DNA of 64,000 nt from Kiloniella sp. EL199 (GCF_900313065.1 NZ_OMPU01000013.1:62001-126000); one strand, 5' to 3'; counted from the stretch's first letter, positions 1-9,430 are shown. Program-made: numbers and translations. Notes: generated from the letters alone by a model not told the origin.

Positions 1-43
1 CGAATTCCCGCCAATTATGGAGAATCCGGGCGACTCCATACAA

Positions 44-75
44 AAAAAGTCGCACTCAAAAGAGTACGACTTTTT
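44..75 (-). terminator. Bidirectional intrinsic terminator of rpsT
   Basis: An inverted repeat of about 14 bp with one internal mismatch closes on a four-A loop and is flanked by A and T runs. Read on the minus strand it is a stem ending in seven Ts, 31 bases after the rpsT stop. It would also stop transcription arriving from the left on the plus strand. Confidence 0.8.
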
Positions 76-106
76 ACCAACCCATCCTGTATATGGGGTG
101 GGTAAC

Positions 107-370
107 TTAACCCAGAGCTTTAATGCGTCCACTCAAACGGGACAGCTTACGAGCCACTGTATTTTTGCGCAGAATGCCGGCACGAACGCCGCGATGCATT
201 TCAGGCTGGGCAGCCTTGAAAGCTTCCTGAGCAGTAGCTTTGTCGCCTTCGCCAATCGCAGCTTCAACACTCTTAACAAAAGTGCGAATGCGGCCGAGAC
301 GTGATGCGTTCAGTTCGTAACGACGTGCGTTACGACGGATCCGGGTTTTCGCAGAAAGATGATTAGCCAT
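107..370 (-). CDS. rpsT: 30S ribosomal protein S20
   Basis: This 87-residue protein is a primary 16S rRNA-binding component of the small ribosomal subunit, acting in the cytoplasm. The sequence starts [14 protein letters not shown] and is rich in Arg, Lys and Ala throughout, as expected for the three-helix S20 fold; the length is typical. It is a single-gene unit with its own promoter (418-446) and terminator (44-75). In Alphaproteobacteria rpsT commonly lies directly beside dnaA, with mutM and an enoyl-CoA hydratase on the other side. The second half of that arrangement is visible here, so dnaA may lie just left of the window. That last point is inference. Confidence 0.97.
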   Translation of the reverse strand: MANHLSAKTRIRRNARRYELNASRLGRIRTFVKSVEAAIGEGDKATAQEAFKAAQPEMHRGVRAGILRKNTVARKLSRLSGRIKALG

Positions 371-417
371 CGATAGGCGCCTATTCTTCAGTAATAATGA
401 ATCTCGAAAGTTGCGGC

Positions 418-446
418 GTTATAACGGTGCCTTGTGTGTTCGTCAA
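418..446 (-). promoter_or_regulatory. Sigma-70 type promoter for rpsT
   Basis: On the minus strand a TTGACG -35 element (441-446) is separated by exactly 17 bases from a TATAAC -10 element (418-423). It lies about 50 bases upstream of the rpsT start codon. This is a near-consensus vegetative promoter, fitting a highly expressed ribosomal gene. Confidence 0.7.
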
Positions 447-595
447 GCATGATGAGTCAGTTTTATGAACATACAACGAACTAGGACATCACTTTTACAT
501 CCCTATTCGCCTATTGATCATCCAATTATCAACAATACAACCGATAGACAGATCCAGCAGCAAACACAGCTAAATCAGCTTAATCACGAGCTTTA

Positions 596-1372
596 TCAAC
601 GATGCTTCCACTCAGGTTTACGTTTTTCAACAAAAGCTATCATTCCTTCGCGCCTGTCATCCAAAGCAAAGGTTGAATGGAAAACCCGTCTCTCAAAACG
701 GAGTCCTTCTGTCAGGCTCGTTTCATAGGCTCTATCAACGGATTCTTTAGCAATCATGGTCACAGGTAAAGAGAAGCCCGCAATCTTTTTTGCTGCGGTC
801 AATGCCTCCTCCATTAAATCAGCAGCCGGAACAACACGGCTCACCAGACCACTACGCTCTGCTTCATCAGCATCCATCATACGACCGGTTAAACACATAT
901 CCATTGCTTTCGCCTTGCCAATCAAATGCGTAAGACGTTGCGTGCCACCGGCACCTGGAATCGTTCCAATGGTGATTTCCGGCTGCCCAAACTTTGCCGT
1001 ATCCGCGGCAATGATAAAATCACACATCATAGCAACCTCACAGCCGCCCCCTAATGCATACCCAGCTACAGCTGCGATCACCGGCTTTCTTGTTTTGGCC
1101 AAAACTTCCCAGTCATCGGTGATAAAATCTTCCCGATAAGCCGCTTGAAAATCTTTCCCCACCATCTCCTTAATATCAGCACCAGCAGCAAAAGCTTTTT
1201 CAGATCCTGTAATCACCATACATCCGATTGTATCATCAGCCTCAAATTCTGAAACAGCCTGACCCAACTCATCAATCAACCCAACACACAAAGCATTCAA
1301 AGCTTCCGGGCGATCAAGCTTGATAAGGCCAACGCGGTCATGTCTTTCCACGGCGATATATTCGTATGTCAT
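596..1372 (-). CDS. Enoyl-CoA hydratase (crotonase family)
   Basis: This 258-residue crotonase-fold enzyme is predicted to hydrate 2-trans-enoyl-CoA to 3-hydroxyacyl-CoA in fatty-acid or amino-acid breakdown. The oxyanion-hole motif [10 protein letters not shown] is at residues 61-70. Two glutamates match the paired catalytic acids of classical short-chain enoyl-CoA hydratase: E112 in [12 protein letters not shown] and E132 in [19 protein letters not shown]. Length is normal for a monofunctional hydratase, with no dehydrogenase domain. It sits between rpsT and mutM, a conserved alphaproteobacterial position with no obvious functional link. The exact acyl-CoA substrate cannot be read from sequence. 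Confidence 0.92.
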   Translation of the reverse strand: MTYEYIAVERHDRVGLIKLDRPEALNALCVGLIDELGQAVSEFEADDTIGCMVITGSEKAFAAGADIKEMVGKDFQAAYREDFITDDWEVLAKTRKPVIAAVAGYALGGGCEVAMMCDFIIAADTAKFGQPEITIGTIPGAGGTQRLTHLIGKAKAMDMCLTGRMMDADEAERSGLVSRVVPAADLMEEALTAAKKIAGFSLPVTMIAKESVDRAYETSLTEGLRFERRVFHSTFALDDRREGMIAFVEKRKPEWKHR

Positions 1373-1444
1373 TTTAGGTCGCTCCTGATTTCACTTTTGC
1401 GATACGCAATATCGAATATTCTTTAGCAATTCTATCTCTATATA

Positions 1445-1467
1445 CTCGGGATTACAGATATCCCGAG
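1445..1467 (-). other. Hairpin between the small exported protein gene and ech
   Basis: A perfect 8-bp inverted repeat (CTCGGGAT / ATCCCGAG) with a 7-base loop lies 35 bases beyond the end of the preceding minus-strand gene and 73 bases before ech. No T-run follows on the minus strand. It may be a weak terminator or a leader hairpin of ech. Confidence 0.4.
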
Positions 1468-1501
1468 CCACACATATTTCAGGACAGAGAGTGCCGTATG
1501 T

Positions 1502-1918
1502 TCATTGTGAGGGCGCGAGAATAATTCGCAGAATCGATCTGCTGTTTTCCACACCTTCCAGGATCTCTATCTTCAAAACTTCACCTTCACGCACAAACAA
1601 ACCCTCGCCAATTACTTCCCAACCCAGTTGTGGTAATGCACGCCCGTAAAACTCTCTCACATCAGCTTGTGACAAGGGGCCAGAGGCAAAAGCTTCCACA
1701 ATTCGCCCCTCTGGCTTGTCAAAAACAACCCCAAGCTCGTCCATCTCTTCCATACCGGGAACAATTGGCACGCCACCACTGCCCGTAAAAAAGCCCCCTT
1801 CGGACGCCAAAGCCGAACTAGATACCAAGAGAGCACCACCCAGGAGTGAACCACAAAGAAACAATGCATTTAGTATACGGCTAAAAATCAGAAATGTTCG
1901 TTTCATAAAATCAATCAT
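1502..1918 (-). CDS. Small predicted exported protein, function unknown
   Basis: This is a 138-residue protein of no family I recognise. Residues 5-35 form a Sec-type signal peptide: FMKRTFL, then a hydrophobic stretch, then an SSSALAS-like cleavage region. The mature part, about 100 residues, contains an acidic middle, a segment resembling a small regulatory fold (ADVREFYGRALPQLGWEVIG) and a hydrophobic C-terminus. The reading frame is open far upstream but overlaps mutM. The ATG at 1918, just after the mutM stop and 11 bases after an AAGG, is preferred; an ATG at 1906 is an alternative. It is probably co-transcribed with mutM and acts in the periplasm. Confidence 0.6.
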   Translation of the reverse strand: MIDFMKRTFLIFSRILNALFLCGSLLGGALLVSSSALASEGGFFTGSGGVPIVPGMEEMDELGVVFDKPEGRIVEAFASGPLSQADVREFYGRALPQLGWEVIGEGLFVREGEVLKIEILEGVENSRSILRIILAPSQ

Positions 1919-1931
1919 TATTATCGCGACC

Positions 1932-2777
1932 TTAGCGCTGACAGACAGGACAGTAAAAAGTAGAGCGCCCGTTCTGTTGAATACGTTCAATAAGGAATTG
2001 TGTGTCATCTTTATCAGCACACCTTCGACAGGGGTCTCCTTCACGACCATAAACCGACCAAGAATGCTGAAAATAGCCCAATTCTCCAGATGCCTGAACA
2101 TAATCACGCAAGCTGGATCCACCGGCTTCAATCGCTTTATTCAAAACATCACGAATGGTTACCACTAAAAGATCAGCCTCTGCCATTGTCAGGCTTTGAG
2201 CTTGTCTTTGAGGAGAAACTCCTGATAAGTGTAACGCTTCACAGGCATAGATATTCCCGATCCCGGCGACAACACGCTGATCCAGTATTGTTGCTTTGAT
2301 ATTGGTTTTCTTGCTCTTTATCCGGGCGTAAAAATCCGGCCCGTTAAAAGCATTCCCCAAAGGTTCCGGCCCCAGATTTTTAAAAGCCTTATGATTTTCC
2401 AAATCATTGACATGGACAAGATCCATCATGCCAAAACGACGCGGGTCACAATATCTGATCTCGTCACCATCATCTGTTTCAAAGATAATATGATCATGCG
2501 CCCCCAGTGGAGGCCGCTGATCACCCTGTAAAATTGTCACGCGACCAGACATGCCAAGGTGAAAAAACAACACCATCTCATCATCAAGATGCACAAGAAC
2601 ATACTTTGCTCGACGCTTGAGCTGCTCGACTTTGCGGCCAGTCAATCTCTCAGCCATATTTTCAGGCAAAGGAAAGCGGAGATCTTTCCTCCTTTGTGTG
2701 ACTTTTTTGAGAATACTCCCTTCAAGACTAGGGCGTAAGCCACGCATAACAGTCTCGACCTCGGGCAGTTCTGGCAT
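1932..2777 (-). CDS. mutM: Formamidopyrimidine-DNA glycosylase (Fpg/MutM)
   Basis: This bifunctional base-excision repair enzyme removes 8-oxoguanine and formamidopyrimidines and then cleaves the abasic strand. The start is set at 2777 because the protein must begin MPELPEVE: Pro2 is the catalytic nucleophile once Met is removed and Glu3 assists. An upstream in-frame ATG would add nine residues and bury it. A conserved Lys lies at about 58 (KRRAKYVL). The C-terminus holds the zinc finger, CRRC and CPVC separated by about 20 residues, ending GRSTFYCPVCQR. At 281 residues the length is typical. It diverges from ubiE across about 120 bases. Confidence 0.96.
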   Translation of the reverse strand: MPELPEVETVMRGLRPSLEGSILKKVTQRRKDLRFPLPENMAERLTGRKVEQLKRRAKYVLVHLDDEMVLFFHLGMSGRVTILQGDQRPPLGAHDHIIFETDDGDEIRYCDPRRFGMMDLVHVNDLENHKAFKNLGPEPLGNAFNGPDFYARIKSKKTNIKATILDQRVVAGIGNIYACEALHLSGVSPQRQAQSLTMAEADLLVVTIRDVLNKAIEAGGSSLRDYVQASGELGYFQHSWSVYGREGDPCRRCADKDDTQFLIERIQQNGRSTFYCPVCQR

Positions 2778-2900
2778 ATCCTTGTTTTCCTTTGCGTTCG
2801 ACAAGCAGCAGTACTATATCATTCAAGCAGAAACACTAAAGTGCTTTACACAAGCCACAGCAATATAACTGCTCCAGAGCTTCGCAGTTGGAACTTTCTA

Positions 2901-3677
2901 ATGGCAAATAGAACAGACAAACAATCTTCGGCAGATACAACTCACTTCGGGTTCGAAGAGGTTTCCGTAAATGACAAGAGACACCGTGTGCGTGGTGTTT
3001 TTGAAAGTGTCGCAAGCAAATACGACATCATGAATGACCTCATGAGTGGGGGCGTTCATCGCCTGTGGAAAGCATCCCTTATCGATTGGGTTAATCCGCA
3101 ACCGGGTGAAACTCATCTGGATGTTGCGGGTGGAACCGGTGACATTGCGATGCGGATTATTGACCGTGTGGGACGTGACAAAGCCGGGCCAGTTACTGTT
3201 TGCGATTTGACACCGGATATGATGCTGGTTGGCAGAGACAGAGCCATTGACCACGGCATCCTGAAAGGACTCAGCTGGACCTGTGGCAATGCAGAAAATC
3301 TTCCTTTTCCAAGCCGGAGTATGGATTCCTATACCATAGCCTTTGGCCTTAGAAACGTGACTCACATTGACCGCGCTTTGGCCGAAGCAAAACGTGTTCT
3401 AAAGCCTGGCGGGCGTTTCTTCTGTCTTGAATTCAGTCAAGTAGTTCTGCCAATCCTGGATCAGATTTATGACCAGTATTCTTTTAAAATCCTGCCGAAC
3501 ATGGGACAACTGGTCGCAAATGATCGCGAATCATACCAATATCTGGCGGAATCAATTCGCCGCTTCCCCCCACAGGACAATTTGATTTCCATGATGCGAT
3601 CCGCTGGTTTCGAGCAATGCAGCTACAGAAACCATACCGGCGGGGTCGCCGCTATACATTGCGGATGGCGTATCTAA
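2901..3677 (+). CDS. ubiE: Demethylmenaquinone/2-methoxy-6-polyprenyl-benzoquinol methyltransferase
   Basis: UbiE is an S-adenosylmethionine-dependent C-methyltransferase of ubiquinone (and menaquinone, where made) biosynthesis. Family signatures are clear: VASKYDIMNDLMSGG near residue 42, the SAM-binding loop LDVAGGTGDIAMRI, and the C-terminal HTGGVAAIHCGWR. The ATG at 2901 gives 258 residues, the normal length; an earlier in-frame ATG at 2841 adds 20 unconserved residues. Its downstream neighbour is ubiB, so the two ubiquinone genes form a unit. Confidence 0.95.
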   Translation: MANRTDKQSSADTTHFGFEEVSVNDKRHRVRGVFESVASKYDIMNDLMSGGVHRLWKASLIDWVNPQPGETHLDVAGGTGDIAMRIIDRVGRDKAGPVTVCDLTPDMMLVGRDRAIDHGILKGLSWTCGNAENLPFPSRSMDSYTIAFGLRNVTHIDRALAEAKRVLKPGGRFFCLEFSQVVLPILDQIYDQYSFKILPNMGQLVANDRESYQYLAESIRRFPPQDNLISMMRSAGFEQCSYRNHTGGVAAIHCGWRI

Positions 3678-3700
3678 AATATTTCAATGAAGCACATTTG

Positions 3701-5269
3701 ATGTTCAAAAACATAGCGACTCTTCTACGTCTTTTCCAAATTGCCCACGTCTTTGCTCGTCACGATGCCTTGGCTGTTCTTGAAGAAAGACGCCTTGTAC
3801 CCGGTAAACTTGCTGCCGTAGCTGTATGGCTTGCGCGCAAGGCATCCAGAAAAAATACCGACCTTCGTCCCGGACAAAAACTTGCTGCTGCATTAACTGA
3901 GCTTGGCCCCAGTCATATCAAACTTGGTCAATTTCTCTCTACTCGCGCAGATATTCTTGGCGACCAATTTACGGAAGACCTTGCCCACTTACAGGATCAA
4001 CTACCTGCCTTTGACGGCAAGCGTGCAATTACAATTATCGAAAAGGAGCTACAGGGCAAGATCGATGATTTTTTCCTTTCCTTTGACGAAACCCCGGTTT
4101 CAGCTGCATCCATTGCCCAAGTGCACTTTGCAGAAACTGTGAATGGCGACCCAGTTGCCGTTAAAGTTTTAAGACCCGGTGTCGAAGAAGATTTCAAAAA
4201 AGACCTGACTCTCTTTTACAGTCTTGCCGGATTACTGGAAAAAGCCCGTCCAAGCCTAAAGCGTTTCAAAATCACAGAAGTGGTCGAAACATTTCACGAA
4301 ACGGTACGTCTTGAGATGGATCTGCGTATGGAGGCTGCTGCTGCTTGTGAACTCAGCGATAACTTTGCCAACGATTACACCTATGACACGCCCGAGATAG
4401 ATTGGGACAGAACAGCCCGTCGCGTTCTGACAATGAGCAGAATAGAAGGCATTCCCCTTGATGATCGTCAGGCTCTTCTTGATGCCGGACACGACTTGGA
4501 AGAAGTCCTGACGACTGCTGCTGCAATATTCTTTAATCAGGTATTCCGCGACGGCTTTTTCCACGGAGACCAACATCCCGGCAATATGTTTGTTGGCGAT
4601 GACGGTCGAATCGTTGCTGTTGACTTTGGCATCATGGGCAGAATAGACAAACCCACACGCCACTTTCTTGCCGACATGCTTATCGCTCTTTTGAAACAGG
4701 ATTACCTACAGCTGGCAAAAGCACATGTCACAGCAGGAATGATCCCACCGAATCAAAAGATAGAGACCTTTGCCCAAGCCCTCAGGTCAGTTTGCCAACC
4801 AATAATGGGGAAAGATCTTAGTGATTTCTCTTTTGCCAGACTTCTCGGACAAATGCTTCATCTGGCCGAATCCTTTGATATGACCATTCAACCACATTTG
4901 CTTTTGCTGCAAAAAAATATGGTTATGGCAGAAGGCGTCAGTAGAGGACTCGAAAAAAACCTGAACCTTTGGAGCATTTCTCAACCACTCGTCGAAGAGT
5001 GGATTATTGAAAACAGGGGTCCGGAAGCAATTGTAAAAGAAAGCGTTACGACGCTATCTGACAGCCTAAGAACACTTCCCAAACTGGTTCACAACCTTGA
5101 GGTTGCATCAAGGATCTTCTCTCAACAAGGGTTACGATTACACAACAAAACCATTCAGGATTTCCACAATGAAAGTAGTGGAACTGCAAAGTGGGCTTTC
5201 ATCATTGCGATAGCCAGTTTTACATTCTCCATTGGGTTTGCTGTAAATTTTATATTTTTTAATAGTTAA
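3701..5269 (+). CDS. ubiB: Ubiquinone biosynthesis kinase-like protein UbiB
   Basis: UbiB is an atypical ABC1/ADCK-family kinase-like ATPase needed for ubiquinone synthesis at the inner membrane. Visible motifs are the family KxGQ segment (SHIKLGQFLSTRADIL), the Ala-rich nucleotide loop (SAASIAQVHFA), the invariant Lys in VAVKVLRPGV, the catalytic-loop equivalent FFHGDQHPGNMF and the metal-binding VDFGIMG. A hydrophobic C-terminal segment of about 25 residues fits membrane anchoring. The start at 3701 (MFKNIATLLRLFQIA) gives 522 residues, close to family length. An ATG at 3665 overlapping the ubiE stop is also possible. Confidence 0.94.
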   Translation: MFKNIATLLRLFQIAHVFARHDALAVLEERRLVPGKLAAVAVWLARKASRKNTDLRPGQKLAAALTELGPSHIKLGQFLSTRADILGDQFTEDLAHLQDQLPAFDGKRAITIIEKELQGKIDDFFLSFDETPVSAASIAQVHFAETVNGDPVAVKVLRPGVEEDFKKDLTLFYSLAGLLEKARPSLKRFKITEVVETFHETVRLEMDLRMEAAAACELSDNFANDYTYDTPEIDWDRTARRVLTMSRIEGIPLDDRQALLDAGHDLEEVLTTAAAIFFNQVFRDGFFHGDQHPGNMFVGDDGRIVAVDFGIMGRIDKPTRHFLADMLIALLKQDYLQLAKAHVTAGMIPPNQKIETFAQALRSVCQPIMGKDLSDFSFARLLGQMLHLAESFDMTIQPHLLLLQKNMVMAEGVSRGLEKNLNLWSISQPLVEEWIIENRGPEAIVKESVTTLSDSLRTLPKLVHNLEVASRIFSQQGLRLHNKTIQDFHNESSGTAKWAFIIAIASFTFSIGFAVNFIFFNS

Positions 5270-5364
5270 CATTTATTAACATCTACTGTTGACAACTGAG
5301 TGATTTATCCAAAAAATTAATATGTTAATTTACGCAATTTTACAGTGAAATAGTACGTTTAATA

Positions 5365-6579
5365 ATGATATCTGGCAAAAGCATTCTACTGGTGGTTACT
5401 GGTGGCATTGCAGCATACAAGTCTCTGGAGTTAATTCGCCGCCTTAAAGAGCGCGATGTCTCTGTGCGTGCAATCCTTACCAAATCCGGATCAGAGTTTG
5501 TGACGCCACTCTCCGTTTCGGCACTGACTGGCGAAAAGACCTTTGTTGACCTCTTCTCGCTCACAGATGAAACCGAAATTGGACATATCCAACTCTCACG
5601 ACAATCCGATCTGATTGTTGTCGTCCCCGCAAGTGCTGACTTTATGGCCAAGATGGCTCAAGGACGCGCAGATGATTTAGCATCCACTGTTCTGCTAGCG
5701 ACGGACAAAGATACTCTTGTTGCACCCGCCATGAATGTACGCATGTGGGAACATCCTGCGACACAGGAAAATCTAAAAACACTCGTTAATCGCGGCGTAA
5801 AGATCATTGGCCCCAACGAAGGTTCTATGGCCTGCGGAGAGTTTGGTCCCGGGCGTATGGCGGAACCAGCAGAAATTCTTGATGCAATCGAAGATTATTT
5901 TTCTGCCCCTTCTGAAAAACCACTCGCCGGAATCAAAACCCTTGTCACAGCAGGTCCAACCCATGAAGCACTGGACCCTGTCAGGTACATCGCGAATCAT
6001 TCATCCGGGAAGCAAGGCTATGCCATCGCACAGGCCATGCAACAATTGGGTGCTGAGGTCACTTTAGTATCGGGACCAACACAACTCTCCCCTCCTCAAG
6101 GCGTAAAATTTATCTCTATTACCAGCGCCGAAGAGATGTTGGCAGCCTGTCAGGAAACTCTGCCCGCGGATATTGCCATCTGCGCCGCAGCTGTCGCGGA
6201 TTGGCGTGTTGCTGAGCAAAGCAGTCAAAAAATCAAGAAGAAAGACAACGACGAAACTCCAACACTTAACTTTGTCCAAAACCCCGATATTTTGGCAACG
6301 CTGTCGCAATCAGGACCAAAACGCCCGGGCCTTGTCATTGGCTTTGCAGCTGAAACTGAACAGCTCACTGAAAATGCGGTCTCAAAACGAGAGAGAAAAG
6401 GGTGTGACTGGATTTTGGCGAACGATGTATCACCCGCAACAGGAACTTTTGGTGGAGATGAAAATACACTGTTTTTGATTGATAAAAACGGCGTGGATCA
6501 ATGGCATAAAATGACAAAAGACGCTGCGGCAAAAAAGCTGTCCAAGCGTATCGCAGATCACTTAACTCTCAACGTTTAA
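5365..6579 (+). CDS. coaBC: Bifunctional phosphopantothenoylcysteine decarboxylase/synthetase
   Basis: CoaBC joins 4'-phosphopantothenate to cysteine (CoaB) and decarboxylates the product with FMN (CoaC), giving 4'-phosphopantetheine for coenzyme A. The N-terminal flavoprotein half, residues 1-180, has the catalytic His74 (EIGHIQLSR), a [13 protein letters not shown] motif, the PAMNVRMW motif (N124) and Cys157 in the substrate flap [11 protein letters not shown]. The C-terminal half, from about 185, starts with the CoaB signature [15 protein letters not shown]. At 404 residues it is a normal full-length fusion. Its place between ubiB and dut is standard in many Proteobacteria. Confidence 0.96.
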   Translation: MISGKSILLVVTGGIAAYKSLELIRRLKERDVSVRAILTKSGSEFVTPLSVSALTGEKTFVDLFSLTDETEIGHIQLSRQSDLIVVVPASADFMAKMAQGRADDLASTVLLATDKDTLVAPAMNVRMWEHPATQENLKTLVNRGVKIIGPNEGSMACGEFGPGRMAEPAEILDAIEDYFSAPSEKPLAGIKTLVTAGPTHEALDPVRYIANHSSGKQGYAIAQAMQQLGAEVTLVSGPTQLSPPQGVKFISITSAEEMLAACQETLPADIAICAAAVADWRVAEQSSQKIKKKDNDETPTLNFVQNPDILATLSQSGPKRPGLVIGFAAETEQLTENAVSKRERKGCDWILANDVSPATGTFGGDENTLFLIDKNGVDQWHKMTKDAAAKKLSKRIADHLTLNV

Positions 6580-6608
6580 CATTTAACAAGTATGTCAGGA
6601 AGAACTGT

Positions 6609-7067
6609 ATGAACGTAGAAATATCGATCGTTCAACTCTCTCACGGAGAAGGCTTACCTCTTCCGTCCTATGCCACGCCGCAATCAGCAGGCATGGATCT
6701 TCTTGCTGCAATTGAGAACTCTATTGAATTAACCCCCGGTGATCGCCTGCTGGTTCCCACCGGACTTAAAATTGCGCTGCCCAGTGGGTATGAAGCTCAA
6801 ATCAGACCAAAATCAGGTCTTGCACTAAAACACGGAATAACCCTGGTCAACACACCGGGGACAATCGATGCCGACTATCGCGGAGAAATCGGCGTTATAA
6901 TAATGAACCTTGGCAAGGAAACTTTCACCATCGAAAGAGGCGCAAAAATAGCTCAGATGGTGATAGCCCCTTGTATTCAGGCTAGCTGGTCCACAGTCAC
7001 GTCACTTGACAGCACATCACGTGGCGAAGGTGGTTTTGGATCAACAGGCGTCTTTGCTCAGGAATAA
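6609..7067 (+). CDS. dut: Deoxyuridine 5'-triphosphate nucleotidohydrolase
   Basis: The trimeric dUTPase converts dUTP to dUMP and pyrophosphate, keeping uracil out of DNA and supplying dUMP for thymidylate. All five conserved motifs are present in order: [36 protein letters not shown] and the flexible C-terminal [10 protein letters not shown]. At 152 residues it is full length. It follows coaBC by 29 bases and precedes an Rrf2 regulator by 21 bases, so all may share a transcript. Confidence 0.97.
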   Translation: MNVEISIVQLSHGEGLPLPSYATPQSAGMDLLAAIENSIELTPGDRLLVPTGLKIALPSGYEAQIRPKSGLALKHGITLVNTPGTIDADYRGEIGVIIMNLGKETFTIERGAKIAQMVIAPCIQASWSTVTSLDSTSRGEGGFGSTGVFAQE

Positions 7068-7088
7068 AAGGGACTGGGAAACAAAAAA

Positions 7089-7547
7089 ATGCTTCGGCTA
7101 TCAAAAAAGCTACTCTTTGCAATAGAGGCGGTTGTAGATATTGCTTATCACGCAGGCTCAGCGCCTGTAAGATCAACTGAAATATCACGTCGGGAAGGTA
7201 TTCCCAGACGTTATCTTGAACAGGTACTCCAACAACTGGTTCACAATGGCGTTCTTGCCGGGCAACGTGGACCTCGGGGCGGATATCGCTTGGCGAAGGA
7301 ACGACGGCGCATAACAGTTGGCGAAATTATTCGTGTTGTCAGAGACTTGGAAGGCGCATCAGATCCTGCCCGTGACAATGAAGGATCTGACATTGGCATC
7401 AATGTCGTTCGACCTATCTGGGTTGACATGCAAAGGGAAATAATGGAGCGTTTCGACAAAATAACCATTGAGCAACTTTGCGACGAAGCAAGAAAACAAA
7501 ACATTCCCAGCGAGGCCACAGCCGCAATGCCTGATTTCAGTATTTAA
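7089..7547 (+). CDS. Rrf2-family transcriptional regulator next to cysK
   Basis: This 152-residue Rrf2-family winged-helix repressor opens with MLRLSKKLLFAIEAVVDIA and carries the recognition region EISRREGIPRRYLEQVLQQL followed by the wing GQRGPRGGYRLAK. IscR and similar members ligate an Fe-S cluster with three clustered cysteines; here the central region has none, and the only Cys is in EQLCDEA near the C-terminus. This resembles CymR, the cysteine regulator that acts with CysK, and cysK is the next gene, 35 bases on. A role in cysteine or sulfur control is inferred from these two facts. Confidence 0.85.
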   Translation: MLRLSKKLLFAIEAVVDIAYHAGSAPVRSTEISRREGIPRRYLEQVLQQLVHNGVLAGQRGPRGGYRLAKERRRITVGEIIRVVRDLEGASDPARDNEGSDIGINVVRPIWVDMQREIMERFDKITIEQLCDEARKQNIPSEATAAMPDFSI

Positions 7548-7582
7548 TCAGGCGGTCTCTTGGGGTCGTATAGCGAGAAACC

Positions 7583-8554
7583 ATGAAGACCAAAAACAAC
7601 ACCTTATCTTCCTCTTTCCGGGGCAAAATATACGATTCTATCCTTGATACGATCGGTGCGACGCCGCTTGTGCGTCTGCAAAAACTTGCCGACGCACATG
7701 GATCTGGAGCGGAAATTCTCGGAAAGTGTGAGTTCTTTAATCCACTGGCATCGATCAAAGATCGTATTGGCTTTGCGATGATTGAAGCGCTGGAAGAATC
7801 CGGTGAACTCGATAAAGATACCGTCATTATTGAACCAACCAGTGGCAATACAGGTATCGCACTTGCCTTCGTTTGCGCGGCAAAAGGATACAGACTGATC
7901 CTGACAATGCCAAAAACCATGTCTGCTGAACGACGTAAAATGTTGCGATACCTCGGGGCAGAATTGGTCCTTACAGATGGTGCACTGGGCATTAGTGGCG
8001 CAGTTACCCGTGCAGAAGCGCTGGTCAAGGAATTGCCCAAAGCAGTTATGCCTCAACAATTTATGAACAAAGCCAACCCGGCAATCCATAGAATCACAAC
8101 CGCAGAAGAAATCTGGCACGATACCGCTGGTCAGGTTGATATGGTTGTTTGCGGCGTCGGCACAGGCGGCACCCTGACGGGTGTGGGGGCAGTTCTCAAG
8201 GAACTAAACCCAGATATCAGAATAGTCGCTGTCGAGCCAGAAGACAGCCCGGTTCTTTCCGGTGGACAGCCTGGACCTCATAAAATCCAGGGTATCGGCG
8301 CGGGTTTCATTCCAAGTATTCTGGATACCGGACTGATAGATGAAATTATTCGGATCGGAAATGACACCGCCTTCAGAACAGCCCGTGAAGTGGCAGCCTT
8401 GGAAGGCTTACCTATCGGGATCTCTTCCGGCGCAGCTCTGGCTGCCACTTTGGAAATTGGCGCCAGACCAAAGATGATAAACAAAAAAATTGTCACCATC
8501 CTGCCTTCCTTTGCCGAACGATATCTCAGTACAGACCTTTTCGAAAACGGGTGA
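7583..8554 (+). CDS. cysK: Cysteine synthase A (O-acetylserine sulfhydrylase)
   Basis: This PLP enzyme makes cysteine from O-acetylserine and sulfide. Lys59 in [11 protein letters not shown] is the Schiff-base lysine. The substrate loop [11 protein letters not shown], the phosphate-binding [10 protein letters not shown] and the CysK signature [23 protein letters not shown] are present. The protein is 323 residues, slightly longer than typical because of an N-terminal stretch of about 15 residues. It lies between an Rrf2 regulator and a MoeB-like E1 enzyme; possible cooperation in sulfur metabolism is inference. The alternative CysM is less likely given the [13 protein letters not shown] motif. 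Confidence 0.93.
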   Translation: MKTKNNTLSSSFRGKIYDSILDTIGATPLVRLQKLADAHGSGAEILGKCEFFNPLASIKDRIGFAMIEALEESGELDKDTVIIEPTSGNTGIALAFVCAAKGYRLILTMPKTMSAERRKMLRYLGAELVLTDGALGISGAVTRAEALVKELPKAVMPQQFMNKANPAIHRITTAEEIWHDTAGQVDMVVCGVGTGGTLTGVGAVLKELNPDIRIVAVEPEDSPVLSGGQPGPHKIQGIGAGFIPSILDTGLIDEIIRIGNDTAFRTAREVAALEGLPIGISSGAALAATLEIGARPKMINKKIVTILPSFAERYLSTDLFENG

Positions 8555-8619
8555 TGCTCTGAAAATTCTATCAGACTAAGTCGTGATAAAAGTGCACGTA
8601 AAGAAAACGGGATAATGAC

Positions 8620-9396
8620 GTGAATAAACAATTGGAAGACGAGCTAACTGATGATCAGATTGATCGCTATGCCCGACATCTTGTCCTTCCAGAGGTAGGT
8701 GAAGAAGGACAATTAAAACTTCTTTGTTCCAAAGTTCTCGTTATCGGTGCCGGAGGCCTCGGCTCCCCGCTTCTGCTCTATCTCGCTGCCGCAGGCATTG
8801 GTACAATTGGCGTTGTCGACGACGACGTTGTCGATATGTCAAACCTGCAACGCCAGGTCTTGCACGACACAAATCAAATCAACCGTCCCAAAGTACAATC
8901 TGCAAAAGCCCGTCTGACCGCAATCAACCCGGATATAAATATTCAACCTCATCACTTCCGTCTGAATTCAGACAACATTGATAATCTGATTGCCAAGTAC
9001 GACTTGGTGGCCGATGGGTGTGACAACTTCAATACGCGCTATCTGGTCAATGACGCCTGTTATCGGCAAAAGGTTCCTTTAGTCTCGGCTGCAATTATGC
9101 GCTTTGATGGCCAGCTAACAACCTTCCGGGCTTTTGAAGAAGGCGACAAACCCTGCTATCGCTGTCTTTTTGGCAATGAACAGGTTGCGGAAAAAGGCAG
9201 CTGTGCAGATGTCGGTGTGCTCGGCGCGCTGGCTGGTACAATGGGAAGCCTGCAATCCGTCGAAGTTATAAAGGAACTACTGGGAATAGGCGAGAGCATG
9301 AGTAATAGCCTATTGCTCTATGATTCTTTAAGCACATCTTTCCACAAAATGAAAACCAAGCGCGACCCCGCCTGTAGCCTGTGCGGATCTGCCTAA
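8620..9396 (+). CDS. moeB: MoeB/ThiF-family adenylyltransferase (E1-like)
   Basis: This enzyme adenylates the C-terminal Gly-Gly of a ubiquitin-like sulfur carrier (MoaD in molybdopterin synthesis, ThiS in thiamine synthesis). The nucleotide-binding GAGGLGSPLL is at 43-52, Asp132 lies in ADGCDNFNTR, and the candidate catalytic Cys195 lies in EKGSCADVGVLG. Two CxxC pairs (C179/C182 and C252/C255) form the structural zinc site. There is no C-terminal rhodanese domain. The start is GTG at 8620, since the nearby ATG at 8614 runs into a stop after two codons. MoeB and ThiF cannot be separated safely without a carrier-protein neighbour. Confidence 0.9.
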   Translation: MNKQLEDELTDDQIDRYARHLVLPEVGEEGQLKLLCSKVLVIGAGGLGSPLLLYLAAAGIGTIGVVDDDVVDMSNLQRQVLHDTNQINRPKVQSAKARLTAINPDINIQPHHFRLNSDNIDNLIAKYDLVADGCDNFNTRYLVNDACYRQKVPLVSAAIMRFDGQLTTFRAFEEGDKPCYRCLFGNEQVAEKGSCADVGVLGALAGTMGSLQSVEVIKELLGIGESMSNSLLLYDSLSTSFHKMKTKRDPACSLCGSA

Positions 9397-9430
9397 ATCA
9401 ACCAGACACAGTCATCTGATTAAGATCTTT

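Noticed and set aside
17-304. 95-codon plus-strand reading frame opposite rpsT
   Set aside because: It overlaps the conserved rpsT gene almost entirely and has no family features; treated as a shadow.
526-534. TTATCAACA, one mismatch from a DnaA box, near rpsT
   Set aside because: A single degenerate match is not enough for an origin; no cluster of boxes or AT-rich unwinding element is seen.
465-728. 87-codon plus-strand frame between rpsT and ech
   Set aside because: It runs into the ech gene on the opposite strand, has no recognisable domain and poor ribosome site.
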